From contig CAUYUA010000229.1 of the NCBI GenBank assembly GCA_963575675.1, positions 1-28,430 of the forward strand: a stretch of DNA of 28,430 bases, given 5' to 3'. This DNA is from CAUYUA01 sp963575675 (GTDB taxonomy: Bacteria; Pseudomonadota; Alphaproteobacteria; Azospirillales; Azospirillaceae). Numbering within the stretch: the stretch's first letter is position 1; every line of letters starts with the position of its first letter. Shown piece after piece: positions 16,460 through 24,067 of this stretch. The position numbers and the translations under genes were made by a program. Under the pieces are notes generated by a model. It did no database searches and was not told where the DNA came from. It was given only the letters and a program-made list of their open reading frames with translations.

Positions 16460-16528
16460 CAGTTCCGGCCTCCAGCCATTTCAATTTTGTTGTGCTCTGT
16501 CTGAACGCAGCAAAATAACGAATCAAAT

Positions 16529-16560
16529 GAGTCCGGAGACTGTGTTCCCGGACTTTTTTT
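16529..16560 (+). terminator. Hairpin of dispersed repeat R6, between the MCP gene and lnt
   Basis: GAGTCCGGAGACTGTGTTCC then CGGAC and seven T (16554-16560). Stem GTCCGG/CCGGAC. It lies 18 nt beyond the MCP stop on the downstream side; the T-run is on the plus strand, so the intrinsic terminator reads best rightward, although the only neighbouring genes are leftward. Confidence 0.6.
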
Positions 16561-16577
16561 ATGCTCTTGCGCATAAA

Positions 16578-18146
16578 TTAGTTGTGTCGGACAAATCCCA
16601 AGAAACCATCCACTTCCTTACGCAAAGAATCCAAATAAGACGTGACGCCAACGGAAGCTTGCAACACATTTCCGGCGGCTTTTCGACTATTATCTGCGGC
16701 TTCCTGCACTTGATGGATGTTGGAAGTGACTTCTCCGGTTCCTTGAGCCGCCTGCTGAGCGTTCCGGGCAATCTCTTGAATGGCGGCTTCTTGCTGTTCG
16801 ACGGCCAAGGAGATAATCGAGGCGATTTCGTTGATTTCACCGATGACGCCGCCGATTCCCTGAATCACGAAGACGGCGTCGTTGGTGGCGGCTTGGACGG
16901 CGGCGACCTGCTTGGCGATTTCTCCGGTGGCGTGAGCGGTTTGATTGGCGAGGCTTTTCACTTCATTGGCGACCACGCCGAACCCTTTTCCGGCGGCGCC
17001 GGCGCGAGCGGCTTCAATCGTGGCGTTCAACGCCAGGAGGTTTGTTTGAGAGGCAATGGAGTTGATGAGTTTCACCACATCGCCGATTCTTTGTGCGGCT
17101 TCCAACAAACCGCGCACCATGTTGTTGGCGCGCTCGGCGTCGCGCACGGCGCCGAGCGCGATGCTGGACGACTGCACGACTTGACGTCCGATTTCACTGA
17201 CGGAGGCGGTTAATTCTTCGGCGGCGGCGGCGACGGTTTGAACATTGCTCAAGGACTGCATGGCGGCGGAAGCGACTGCTGTGGCGCGTTGTGTGGTTTC
17301 CTCGGCCGTTAAAGTCATGGATTGGGCCGTGTCGTCGAGATTGACCGTCGCCGTGGCCACTTGCCCCAAAACGCTGGAGACGTTTCCATCAAATCTGCAA
17401 ATGGACTCCGACAACGCCGCTGCGCGGCGATCTTTTTCTTCTTGCCGCAAGTGCTCTTGTCGACTCATTTCAACCATATTCTGAGCGTTTTCTTTAAACA
17501 CCTGGATTGCGCGCGCCATGTCGCCGACTTCATCATGTCGATGCAACGCCGGAACTTCGGTTTCTAAGGCGCCATTGGCCAAAGAGGTCATGACGATGTT
17601 CATCTGCCCCATTGGAACCAAGATGATCCGTAATCCGGCATAGACAATCGCCAACACCACCGAGAAAATAACCACGCTGAAGACAGTTTGTTGAATCACG
17701 TTCTTACGAACAGCCTCCTCCAACGGCTGAGTGGAAAATAAAATTTCAATACGGCCGATTTTTTCATTTTCTCTTACGATGTCTGCCGACAAATGCAACG
17801 CATCAAGGGTGTCAAGCGTTCCGTGACGATGCAGTTCTTTGCCTTCCGGATCAAGAATGCGAGCGCCAACGAAAGTTGGGTCTCGGTTCAAACTTTCCAG
17901 TTGTTGTTTCACGACGGCGTCATCGACATTCCATAATGCAGCCATTATGGCGTCGGCCTGCGCCTGCACAAACAGACGGCTGCGATTTTCAAACAATTCA
18001 TGACGTTCATCCGACTGACGCACAGCGTTGATCACGGCGCCGACAAAGAAAATGACAGCCATAGATGATGCAAGAAAAACCAAAACTTTAGTCTTGATTC
18101 CCCATCCTTGCCGCTGTTTTCCCGTTCTTCTTGCCGTCATCTTCAT
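16578..18146 (-). CDS. Methyl-accepting chemotaxis protein
   Basis: 522 residues. TM1 about 18-42; a small periplasmic sensing region (43-150) containing ALWNVDDAVVKQQLESL and GARILDPEGKELHRHG; TM2 about 151-175; HAMP about 172-226; and a cytoplasmic coiled-coil signalling domain with the conserved hairpin tip INSIASQTNLLALNATIEAA, then ARAGAAGKGFGVVANEVK. The periplasmic part is too short for a Cache domain; it resembles the small sensor modules of alphaproteobacterial receptors. Ligand unknown. The C-terminus ends GFLGFVRHN without a CheR-tether pentapeptide of the NWETF type. No che genes are nearby, so it is an orphan receptor. Start ATG 18146 with AAAGG about 8 nt upstream. Confidence 0.95.
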   Translation of the reverse strand: MKMTARRTGKQRQGWGIKTKVLVFLASSMAVIFFVGAVINAVRQSDERHELFENRSRLFVQAQADAIMAALWNVDDAVVKQQLESLNRDPTFVGARILDPEGKELHRHGTLDTLDALHLSADIVRENEKIGRIEILFSTQPLEEAVRKNVIQQTVFSVVIFSVVLAIVYAGLRIILVPMGQMNIVMTSLANGALETEVPALHRHDEVGDMARAIQVFKENAQNMVEMSRQEHLRQEEKDRRAAALSESICRFDGNVSSVLGQVATATVNLDDTAQSMTLTAEETTQRATAVASAAMQSLSNVQTVAAAAEELTASVSEIGRQVVQSSSIALGAVRDAERANNMVRGLLEAAQRIGDVVKLINSIASQTNLLALNATIEAARAGAAGKGFGVVANEVKSLANQTAHATGEIAKQVAAVQAATNDAVFVIQGIGGVIGEINEIASIISLAVEQQEAAIQEIARNAQQAAQGTGEVTSNIHQVQEAADNSRKAAGNVLQASVGVTSYLDSLRKEVDGFLGFVRHN

Positions 18147-18172
18147 AACGTCAACCTTTCGCTTTGATTATC

Positions 18173-18195
18173 CCTGGACAATTCACTGTTCCAGG
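18173..18195 (-). promoter_or_regulatory. Inverted repeat in the MCP leader
   Basis: CCTGGA (18173-18178) and TCCAGG (18190-18195) with an 11-nt centre, about 27 nt upstream of the MCP start. It could form a leader hairpin or be an operator; it also vaguely resembles the GGTCC-type hairpin of the dispersed repeats. Confidence 0.35.
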
Positions 18196-18870
18196 TTTTA
18201 TTGACACTAAGAGCTTCTTCAAAGAAGATAGAAATATATCCGAAGGCTTTTTATGAGGAGCTCCCTGTCACGGTCAAAAAATTTGAGCCGCCGAACCGAC
18301 CTCAAGCGATCAACCGCCAGATATATTTGGAAACATTGATATTTTTCGGACGTCTTCTTTGAACGGCGCCTGTTCCCCACCAGCGCTTTCTTGTCCGTTC
18401 TCTATTGTTTTTTTATGGTTTTAGACTCTTGTGTTAAGACGTTGGAGCTTTCCACATTAGGGCGTCACAACAAAATACGGAACACCTGAAATGCCGCAGC
18501 AACAAGTTAACAATGCATCATCCGGAACGGAACATTTTTCTGCAAAAAATTATAAAAAAACACCGTGTTTTTCTTTTTTCTTATTAAATTAAATTAAATC
18601 AGAATAATCGAAACCAGATTCTGGAGAAGCCTTTGGGAGCTATGACGCGGACTTTGCGACAATAGAAGGCAAAGTGAATCTATTGCCAGATTTGCATTAA
18701 TCTTTTTATTGTGTTATCATTTTCTGATTAAAATACAAGATTTATTTAAGAGCGCAAAATTTGTAGCGCCGAAATGTGAGGCGTGCGAGAATGGAGAGCG
18801 TTTGTTTTTTGAAGAATGGAGAGGGTTTTGTTCGAGGACTCGGTGGCGACGAGCATAATTTTTGGATTCA
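18196..18870. other. Gene-free AT-rich intergenic stretch
   Basis: Between the MCP start and the next gene's 3' end there is no convincing coding frame on either strand. It contains a short palindrome CTTCTTCAAAGAAG (18214-18227), probably within the MCP promoter region, and long A/T tracts around 18535-18600 with an AAAAACACCGTGTTTTT palindrome. No RNA gene was recognised; an unannotated small RNA cannot be excluded. Confidence 0.5.
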
Positions 18871-18887
18871 TCGGGTTTTTTACCCGA
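18871..18887. terminator. Second hairpin downstream of the solute-binding protein gene
   Basis: TCGGGT (18871-18876) and ACCCGA (18882-18887) around a T-rich loop; on the minus strand it follows the hairpin at 18901 and is followed by an AT-rich stretch. Confidence 0.4.
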
Positions 18888-18900
18888 GACTACGATGGAA

Positions 18901-18923
18901 GGCGGAGAATACAGTTCTCCGCC
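18901..18923. terminator. Hairpin 3' of the solute-binding protein gene
   Basis: A perfect 9-bp stem GGCGGAGAA/TTCTCCGCC with a 5-nt loop, 30 nt past the stop of the minus-strand gene at 18954. Only a short TT follows, so it may stabilise the 3' end or act with the neighbouring hairpin. Confidence 0.65.
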
Positions 18924-18953
18924 ATTCATCAGTAGCGGCGTGTTTTTTGCTGG

Positions 18954-19724
18954 TTACTTTAAATAACGGGCTAGAATCTGGTCATAACGGCCATCTGCGC
19001 GCATCGCTTTTAAGGCGTCATTGATTCCCGTAACCACCGCCGGATCGACCGATTTCTTGCTGAACATAAAGCTGACGACATCGGAGCTGATCGGAGTTGG
19101 GTGAATTTCAATTTTATCGCTAAGATTTTCTTTTCTCGCCAAAGCCAAGCCGACGAAGTTGTTCTCCAACAAACCATCTATCCGGCTTGAGGCTAATTTC
19201 CGCAAATTCAGTTCGGTGCTGGCGGCTTCGTCGACTTGTTTGCCCAGAGGTTTCTTCAAAGCGTCGAAAGATTCTCCGTATTCATAGCCGCCGACGATTC
19301 CCAAACGAAACGGTTTTCCAACCAACGAAGCAATGCCTGTCGCTTCCACTTTGCTTGCTTCGCCTTTGCGGACGAACAACACAAACTCATCTTTACGATA
19401 GCTTTCGGAGAAATGGCCGAACGCCTGTCGCTCTGCGGTGATCGAGGCGCCCATAGCCGCGTCCATTTTTCCGCCTTCGATATCAATCAGCAAGCGTTTC
19501 CATGGAACTTCTTTCAGCGTGACGGCGCAGCCCGCCTGTTTGGCGGCCTCAGAGAACAGATCAACATCGATTCCTCCGATTTTTCCGTCGGAATTTTTCA
19601 TTTGGAATGGTTCATAAAGCTCCCATCCAAGTTGCAACGAACATGCGGCGTGGGACGCTCCGGCGGATGAAACCACAACGGCAGCTAAAACAGCTCCGAG
19701 AAACCGACAAGAAGAAAAACGCAT
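18954..19724 (-). CDS. Periplasmic solute-binding protein (SBP_bac_3-like), orphan
   Basis: 256 residues. Clear Sec signal peptide (FLGAVLAAVVVSSAGASHA, cleavage after SHA). The mature protein starts ACSLQLGWELYEPFQMKN and continues with GGIDVDLFSEAAKQAGCAV, VPWKRLLIDIEGGKMDAAMG, FRLGIVGGYEYGESFDAL and a C-terminal GINDALKAMRADGRYDQIL, the family-3 amino-acid-binding layout. Two cysteines (C28 and C66) match positions in the paralogue at 3438-4211 and may form a disulfide. No permease or ATPase gene adjoins. Start ATG 19724 with GGGGAG 7 nt upstream. Divergent from cysI across 474 bp; a role in sulfur compound uptake is possible from position alone but unsupported. Confidence 0.9.
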   Translation of the reverse strand: MRFSSCRFLGAVLAAVVVSSAGASHAACSLQLGWELYEPFQMKNSDGKIGGIDVDLFSEAAKQAGCAVTLKEVPWKRLLIDIEGGKMDAAMGASITAERQAFGHFSESYRKDEFVLFVRKGEASKVEATGIASLVGKPFRLGIVGGYEYGESFDALKKPLGKQVDEAASTELNLRKLASSRIDGLLENNFVGLALARKENLSDKIEIHPTPISSDVVSFMFSKKSVDPAVVTGINDALKAMRADGRYDQILARYLK

Positions 19725-19837
19725 TAGTTTACTCCCCTCAAGAAGTGATCAATGGATTAGATGGAGAAGGGTGGCGTGGGTGGTCGAGCGCGTCAACATA
19801 AGATGGATGCGGACGAGACAGAATGAGAATGATAAAC

Positions 19838-19857
19838 TTAGTGACATATTACACTAA
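19838..19857. promoter_or_regulatory. Operator-like inverted repeat between the solute-binding gene and cysI
   Basis: TTAGTG-N8-CACTAA, perfect 6-bp arms, 114 bp upstream of the solute-binding protein start. The dimensions suit a dimeric regulator. No promoter could be placed confidently around it. Confidence 0.4.
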
Positions 19858-19904
19858 AATGATACGCCAATTCTAACTAAAATCACACCACATAATACCA
19901 GCGA

Positions 19905-19976
19905 ACCGAATGATTGACGCATGAGCCTCGATTGCATAAAAATTAAAGAGTCGGGGCTGTGTTCCTGAAACGCAAC
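19905..19976 (+). repeat. Dispersed intergenic repeat, copy R7 (outer and first modules)
   Basis: ACCGAATGATTGACGCATGA followed by GCCTCGATTGCATAAAAATT, then AAAGAGTCGGGGCTGTGTTC. The first 45 nt match the outer part of R4 (minus strand, 5312 to 5268), showing that the repeat unit extends outward of the GGTCC hairpin. The downstream GCTCGGG module is missing here. Confidence 0.6.
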
Positions 19977-20087
19977 GGTGTATCGGTATGGCCCGATCTC
20001 ATCCGAACTACAGTTTAGAGGTCTTCCTAAAATTTTATTGACGTTATTTCTTGAATTAACGGCATCGCGTTCAGGATTTAAAAGAAC

Positions 20088-20109
20088 GTAATTTTCGCGT
20101 GAAATTTAC
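20088..20109. promoter_or_regulatory. Imperfect inverted repeat upstream of the cysI promoter (candidate activator site)
   Basis: GTAATTTTC, GCGT, GAAATTTAC: 8 of 9 arm positions pair. Its centre is about 66 bp upstream of the start point predicted from the promoter at 20129-20157, where LysR-type activators such as CysB usually bind. Identity of the regulator is inferred. Confidence 0.45.
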
Positions 20110-20128
20110 GAAATCGTCAAAATTTTAC

Positions 20129-20157
20129 TTGCCTTTGGGAGTAAAGGAACTTATAAC
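20129..20157 (+). promoter_or_regulatory. Candidate sigma-70-type promoter of cysI
   Basis: TTGCCT (20129-20134), 17-bp spacer, TATAAC (20152-20157); 4/6 and 5/6 to consensus. The predicted transcript would start around 20163-20166, leaving a leader of about 35 nt. Confidence 0.55.
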
Positions 20158-20166
20158 ACAAACTTG

Positions 20167-20202
20167 ATGATTGAATTTACCGTTGGGCAAGCTCCGATAT
20201 GA
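20167..20202 (+). other. Possible 11-codon leader ORF overlapping the cysI start
   Basis: ATG at 20167 opens MIEFTVGQAPI and stops at TGA 20200-20202, which overlaps the cysI ATG (ATGA). If transcription begins near 20164 the ORF would be almost leaderless. It contains no Cys or Met run, so classical attenuation is not indicated; it may serve translational coupling or be chance. Confidence 0.25.
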
Positions 20203-21917
20203 ACATTCTTCCGCGCGTCGCTAAGGCCGATCAGCGCTCTAAAGTTGAGCAGGCTAAGGAAGTCAGTCGTTTTTTGCGCGGCGCCATTGCCGATGGCTTG
20301 GCGGATCCGGGACTGGCGCAGTTTGGAGAAGATGACGCAAACTTGTTGAAAATACATGGAGTCTATCAGCAATACGATCGAGATTCCGCTACGGAGCGAA
20401 AGCACAAAGGAAAAGAACGCAGCTTCCAATTTATGACTCGATTGAGGATACCAGGAGGGCGGCTTTCCGCAAGCCAATATCTTGCCTGCGATGATTTCGC
20501 CGACAGATTTGGAAATGGGACATTGCGCATCACCACTCGCCAGACATTCCAATACCACGGAATCCTCAAAGGAGAGTTAAAAGGACTTTTGGCCTCTATT
20601 CATGGCGCCGCTTTAACGACCTTTGCGACGTGCGGAGACGTCGTTCGCAATGTTGTTGCTCCGTCGTCGCCCTATCACGGGCCGGTTTACGAGACGATGC
20701 AAGATTTGGCCCGAACATTTTCCACTCGATTCTTGCCGCAAACAAACGCCTACGCCGAAATCTGGGTTGATGGCGAGGCGGTGGTCGGCGAGGAGGTGGA
20801 GCCTCTCTATGGCGCGACGTACTTGCCGCGCAAATTTAAAATTGCTCTTGCGACGCCGGACGACAATTCGACCGATGCTCTGACCAATGATCTGGCGGTC
20901 ATTGCATTGTTTGACGGCGATCATTTCCTGGGAGCAAATTTGGCGGTCGGCGGTGGTCTTGGTCTGACTCATAACAAAAGCAAGACCTATGCTCGATTGG
21001 CCGTTCCGTTGTTGTTCGTCGAGCCGGAAGCGATAGGCGACGCGATCGAGGCCGTAATTAAAGTTCAGCGCGATTATGGGGATCGCTCCGATCGCAAACA
21101 TGCTCGGCTGAAATATCTTGTGACGGAGAAGGGGCTTGACTGGATCAAAGCGGAAGTCGAGCGTTACGCCGAGCGGAGTTATGAAGCGCCTCGGCCAATG
21201 ACGCGGTTTCGAGTTCCTGATCTGTATGGTTGGCATGCGCAAGGCAACGGATCTTGGTTCTTGGGGACGCCGATTCCGTCTGGGCGCATTGCGGATCGCG
21301 GCTCGCAAAAGCTGAGGACCGCGTTGCGGACGCTGGTCGAACGGCATCAACCGACTGTTATCTTGACGGCGACTCAGGATATTTTGTTTTCCGGCCTCAA
21401 TATTGCCGACCGAGACGTTATTGAGGCGTTGTTGCGCGAGCATGGCGTGGCTTTGGCTCAGGATTTGGCGCCGATACAACGCGGGGCGATTTCATGTCCG
21501 GCGCTGCCGACCTGCGGCCTGGCTCTGACCGAAGCAGAGCGCGTGCGACATGAAATTCTTGATGAAATTCTAGAGCGCTTGAAGGCTCATGGTTTGGAGC
21601 AAGAACCGCTGAGCCTTCGAATAACAGGCTGTCCGAATGGTTGCGCTCGTCCTTATGTCGGCGATATCGGCCTCGTCGGACGCATGCCGGGTCATTATGC
21701 GCTTTATCTGGGGGGAAACGCCGAGGGAACCCGACTTTCAAGTTGCGTCCTTGACAAACTTGCCAGGCGCGACATTTCTCAAGCCTTGGAGCCCATTTTC
21801 TACGATTTCGCCAGGCGTCGTCAGGGGATTGAGAGTTTTGGAGACTATTGTTCTCGGTTGGGAAGCCGTTATCTGGCCGAACTGATTTCCGATTATCTGT
21901 CGCCGGTGATGATCTGA
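20199..21917 (+). CDS. cysI: Assimilatory sulfite reductase hemoprotein subunit (CysI-type)
   Basis: 572 residues, the usual CysI length. It reduces sulfite to sulfide with a siroheme coupled to a [4Fe-4S] cluster. Cluster ligands are visible as C433-x5-C439 (SCPALPTCGLALTEAERV) and C478-x3-C482 (GCPNGCARPYVGDIGLVG). Siroheme/substrate-binding regions include SFQFMTRLRIPGG and LRITTRQTFQYHGI, and ATCGDVVRNVVA. No cysJ flavoprotein lies in the window, so the electron donor could be a distant CysJ or ferredoxin; NADPH use is not shown. Nitrite reductase is less likely because the sequence follows CysI throughout and sits with cysH, cysD and cysNC. The ribosome-binding site at ATG 20199 is weak. 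Confidence 0.92.
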   Translation: MNILPRVAKADQRSKVEQAKEVSRFLRGAIADGLADPGLAQFGEDDANLLKIHGVYQQYDRDSATERKHKGKERSFQFMTRLRIPGGRLSASQYLACDDFADRFGNGTLRITTRQTFQYHGILKGELKGLLASIHGAALTTFATCGDVVRNVVAPSSPYHGPVYETMQDLARTFSTRFLPQTNAYAEIWVDGEAVVGEEVEPLYGATYLPRKFKIALATPDDNSTDALTNDLAVIALFDGDHFLGANLAVGGGLGLTHNKSKTYARLAVPLLFVEPEAIGDAIEAVIKVQRDYGDRSDRKHARLKYLVTEKGLDWIKAEVERYAERSYEAPRPMTRFRVPDLYGWHAQGNGSWFLGTPIPSGRIADRGSQKLRTALRTLVERHQPTVILTATQDILFSGLNIADRDVIEALLREHGVALAQDLAPIQRGAISCPALPTCGLALTEAERVRHEILDEILERLKAHGLEQEPLSLRITGCPNGCARPYVGDIGLVGRMPGHYALYLGGNAEGTRLSSCVLDKLARRDISQALEPIFYDFARRRQGIESFGDYCSRLGSRYLAELISDYLSPVMI

Positions 21918-21965
21918 TCGTTATCTCCGAATCTCCGAAATGCACTCGCAACAAGGATTGCTCGA

Positions 21966-22682
21966 ATGACGTTGTTGACGGAAGTCTCATTGGAACAACG
22001 TCTCGTCCAGCTTCGCGGTTATACGGAAGGTCTGGAGGGGGAAGCTCTTCTTAGAAAAATCATGACTCACGCGCTGACGGGACGACTGGCGGCGGTGTCG
22101 TCATTCGGCGCCGAGAGCGCCGTGTTGTTGGATATTCTCGCTCAGGTTGATCGAGCTGCGCCGGTGATCTTTCTCGACACCGGAAAATTGTTTGCGGAGA
22201 CGCTGGCTTATCGTGACGCTCTGATCGCGCGGCTGGGGTTAAGCAATGTTTGCACCGTGCAACCTTGCGGCGAGGATTTGCAGCGAAGCGATCCCAATGG
22301 CGATTTATGGCGAAGCGATCCTGATTCCTGCTGTTTTTTGCGTAAAAGCGAACCGCTTGATGCGGCGTTGGCTCCATTCGACGCCTGGATCACCGGACGC
22401 AAGCGTTTTCAGGCAAAAAGTCGCGCGGCGCTGTCGACAATTGAAGGCGATCCAGTCACTGGAAAAATCAAGATCAATCCGCTTGCGACGTGGGGGGCGG
22501 AGGATATTGAACGTTATCTAACAGAACGGGATTTGCCGCGCCATCCCTTGGTTGCCGCACACTATTTGTCCATTGGTTGTCGGCCTTGCACTCGACCGGT
22601 TGGGCCGGGGGAGGATCAACGCGCTGGTCGTTGGTCTTGGTTGGAGAAGAAAGAGTGCGGCATTCATCGTTCTGGTTTGTGA
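21966..22682 (+). CDS. cysH: Adenylylsulfate (APS) / phosphoadenylylsulfate reductase CysH, [4Fe-4S] type
   Basis: 238 residues. It reduces activated sulfate to sulfite with thioredoxin. The PP-loop-like SSFGAESAVLL is near the N-terminus. The cysteine set of APS reductases is present: C122-C123 (DSCCFLRKSEPL) and C205-x2-C208 (GCRPCTRPV), which bind a [4Fe-4S] cluster, plus the catalytic C-terminal ECGIH. Enzymes of strict PAPS type lack the CC/CxxC pairs, so APS is the expected main substrate. Start ATG 21966 with AAGGA about 8 nt upstream, 48 bp after cysI, same transcript likely. Confidence 0.93.
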   Translation: MTLLTEVSLEQRLVQLRGYTEGLEGEALLRKIMTHALTGRLAAVSSFGAESAVLLDILAQVDRAAPVIFLDTGKLFAETLAYRDALIARLGLSNVCTVQPCGEDLQRSDPNGDLWRSDPDSCCFLRKSEPLDAALAPFDAWITGRKRFQAKSRAALSTIEGDPVTGKIKINPLATWGAEDIERYLTERDLPRHPLVAAHYLSIGCRPCTRPVGPGEDQRAGRWSWLEKKECGIHRSGL

Positions 22683-22700
22683 CGCCAATGTGCGAACTGC

Positions 22701-22830
22701 GGACACATGATTTTGGATTTTTCATAGAAACTGGAAGGGGCTGTGAAACTGGAAGGGGCTGTGTTCTCAGTCGTTCGGGCCAAGGACGAAAGCCCCCTTT
22801 ATTCGCGTAGCGATCTTCCTTTGAAAGTGT
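22701..22830 (+). repeat. Dispersed intergenic repeat, copy R8 (after cysH)
   Basis: Outer module ACACATGATTTTGGATTTTT, then AAGGGGCTGTGTTCTCAGTC, GTTCGGGCCAAGGACGAAAG, CCCCCTTTATTCGCGTAGCG, ATCTTCCTTTG. Faces copy R9 in opposite orientation. The whole cysH-cysD gap (371 bp) is built of these two copies. Confidence 0.8.
22727..22762 (+). repeat. 18-bp exact tandem duplication within repeat R8
   Basis: GAAACTGGAAGGGGCTGT occurs twice without spacer (22727-22744, 22745-22762), duplicating the hairpin arm of the repeat in this copy only. A recent slippage event is likely. Confidence 0.9.
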
Positions 22831-22892
22831 TTGCGTATAAAGTTTGCAACAGAAAACGACGAATGGCCGACAACCAATGGCCGGCGGCAAAA

Positions 22893-22979
22893 GATTCCAA
22901 AGGAAGATCGCCACGCGAAGAAGAGAGGCTTTCGTCCTTGGCCCGAGCGACTGGAAGCACAGTCCCCGGACCCTTCCGA
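22893..22979 (-). repeat. Dispersed intergenic repeat, copy R9 (before cysD)
   Basis: On the minus strand: AAGGGTCCGGGGACTGTGCT, then TCCAGTCGCTCGGGCCAAGG, ACGAAAGCCTCTCTTCTTCG, CGTGGCGATCTTCCTTTGG. It is the best match to R8 in this window and inverted relative to it, so the RNA between cysH and cysD could fold into a long stem. Confidence 0.8.
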
Positions 22980-23053
22980 TTTGTTGTTTTTTGGCCGTGT
23001 CTCTCCGTTGCATCTCCTTTTAAAGTCTAAGACTCCTTTAAGGATCATCTGCA

Positions 23054-23851
23054 ATGTATCAAGACCTTGACGAACTTGAATCTCGCACGCTCTATATTCT
23101 GCGCGAGGCCTTTGCTAAAGCAAAGCCTTTGTGCATGTTGTGGTCTATCGGCAAAGACAGCAATGCTTTGTTGTGGATGGCGCGCAAAGCTTTTTTCGGC
23201 GTTGTTCCTTTCCCATTGGTTCAGCTCGACACCGGCATGGAGCTGCCGGAAGTTTATGAATTCCGAGACATGCTCGTCAAATCCTGGGCTTTGGATATAA
23301 AGGTGGAGGAATGCCCACCAGAGTCCGAGGTTGATCAGACGCTTCCACCGGCCAGTCGTTCGGCGGCGCGAAAAACCGCTGGGTTGCGTAATTTAATTCA
23401 GAGAGACGGTTATCGCGGCATTTTTCTCGGCATTCGTCGCGACGAACAAAGTATGCGCGCCAAAGAGCGGGTGTTTAGTCCAAGAACAGTTGATGGCGCT
23501 TGGGACTTTAAGGATCAGACGCCGGAATTCTGGAATCTCTATCACACCGAAGTTCCAGAAAAGGCGCATATTCGCATTCATCCTATCCTACATTGGACCG
23601 AATTGGACATTTGGCGTTATACTCAGCGCGAGAATATTCCGATTGTGCCTCTTTATCTTGCCCGCAATGGTATGCGGTATCGTTCTCTGGGTGAGCGAAA
23701 CATTACTTTTCCGATTGTCAGCAATGCTTCTTCGATTAGCGAAATTATTACCGAACTGGCGACCACTCGAGAACCGGAGCGTGCAGGACGAGCTATGGAC
23801 CGGGAAACCGAAGACAGCTTTGAACGATTGCGCGCTGCGGGTTATATGTAG
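23054..23851 (+). CDS. cysD: Sulfate adenylyltransferase subunit 2 (CysD)
   Basis: 265 residues. Catalytic subunit of ATP sulfurylase: ATP + sulfate to APS + PPi, with CysN providing GTPase drive. The PP-loop SIGKDS is at 31-36, followed by the family blocks PFPLVQLDTGMELPEVYEFRD, IFLGIRRDEQSMRAKERVFS and the C-terminal TEDSFERLRAAGYM. Shorter than the E. coli enzyme (about 300 residues) mainly between the LDTG and RRDE blocks and at the end. Start ATG 23054 with AAGGA about 10 nt upstream. Separated from cysH by the R8/R9 repeats and from cysNC by R10. Confidence 0.95.
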   Translation: MYQDLDELESRTLYILREAFAKAKPLCMLWSIGKDSNALLWMARKAFFGVVPFPLVQLDTGMELPEVYEFRDMLVKSWALDIKVEECPPESEVDQTLPPASRSAARKTAGLRNLIQRDGYRGIFLGIRRDEQSMRAKERVFSPRTVDGAWDFKDQTPEFWNLYHTEVPEKAHIRIHPILHWTELDIWRYTQRENIPIVPLYLARNGMRYRSLGERNITFPIVSNASSISEIITELATTREPERAGRAMDRETEDSFERLRAAGYM

Positions 23852-23870
23852 CGCAAGCCGATAAGATAAC

Positions 23871-24040
23871 AAATTAAAAGGGTTCGTGGACTGAGTTTTC
23901 AGTCTTTCGGGCCAAGGACGAAAATCTTTCTTATTCGCGAAGCGATCGTCCTTTGGAATCGTTTATGTCCTAGAATCGTTCATGTCCTAGAATCGTTCAT
24001 GTCCTGTAATCTTTTATGTGTAGAGTTCGCAACAGACCGG
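23871..24040 (+). repeat. Dispersed intergenic repeat, copy R10 (between cysD and cysNC)
   Basis: AAAGGGTTCGTGGACTGAGT, TTTCAGTCTTTCGGGCCAAG, GACGAAAATCTTTCTTATTC, GCGAAGCGATCGTCCTTTGG, then a 17-bp tandem array, ending GTTCGCAACAGACC, which matches the tail after R8 (GTTTGCAACAGA). So the repeat tail extends beyond the GCGATC block. Confidence 0.75.
23955..24022 (+). repeat. 17-bp tandem array (4 units) inside repeat R10
   Basis: Units GGAATCGTTTATGTCCT, AGAATCGTTCATGTCCT (twice) and a degenerate GTAATCTTTTATGTGTA. The two middle units are identical. Only R10 has the expansion. Confidence 0.9.
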
Positions 24041-24067
24041 CTCTCTGATTGAAGGGTAATTATTCCT

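Noticed and set aside
18717..18929. 70-codon minus-strand frame in the 800-bp gap
   Set aside because: It spans two hairpins, has no ribosome-binding site and no recognisable composition; treated as non-coding.
20199..21917. cysI as a ferredoxin-nitrite reductase
   Set aside because: Length, motif spacing and the cysH-cysD-cysNC neighbours fit sulfite reductase; no nitrate-assimilation gene is present.
22474..23070. Several small frames on both strands across the cysH-cysD gap
   Set aside because: They arise from the opposed repeats R8/R9 and share their peptide fragments; no start signal or family match.
23955..24022. Tandem array as a possible CRISPR
   Set aside because: 17-bp units are directly abutting with no spacers and there are no cas genes.
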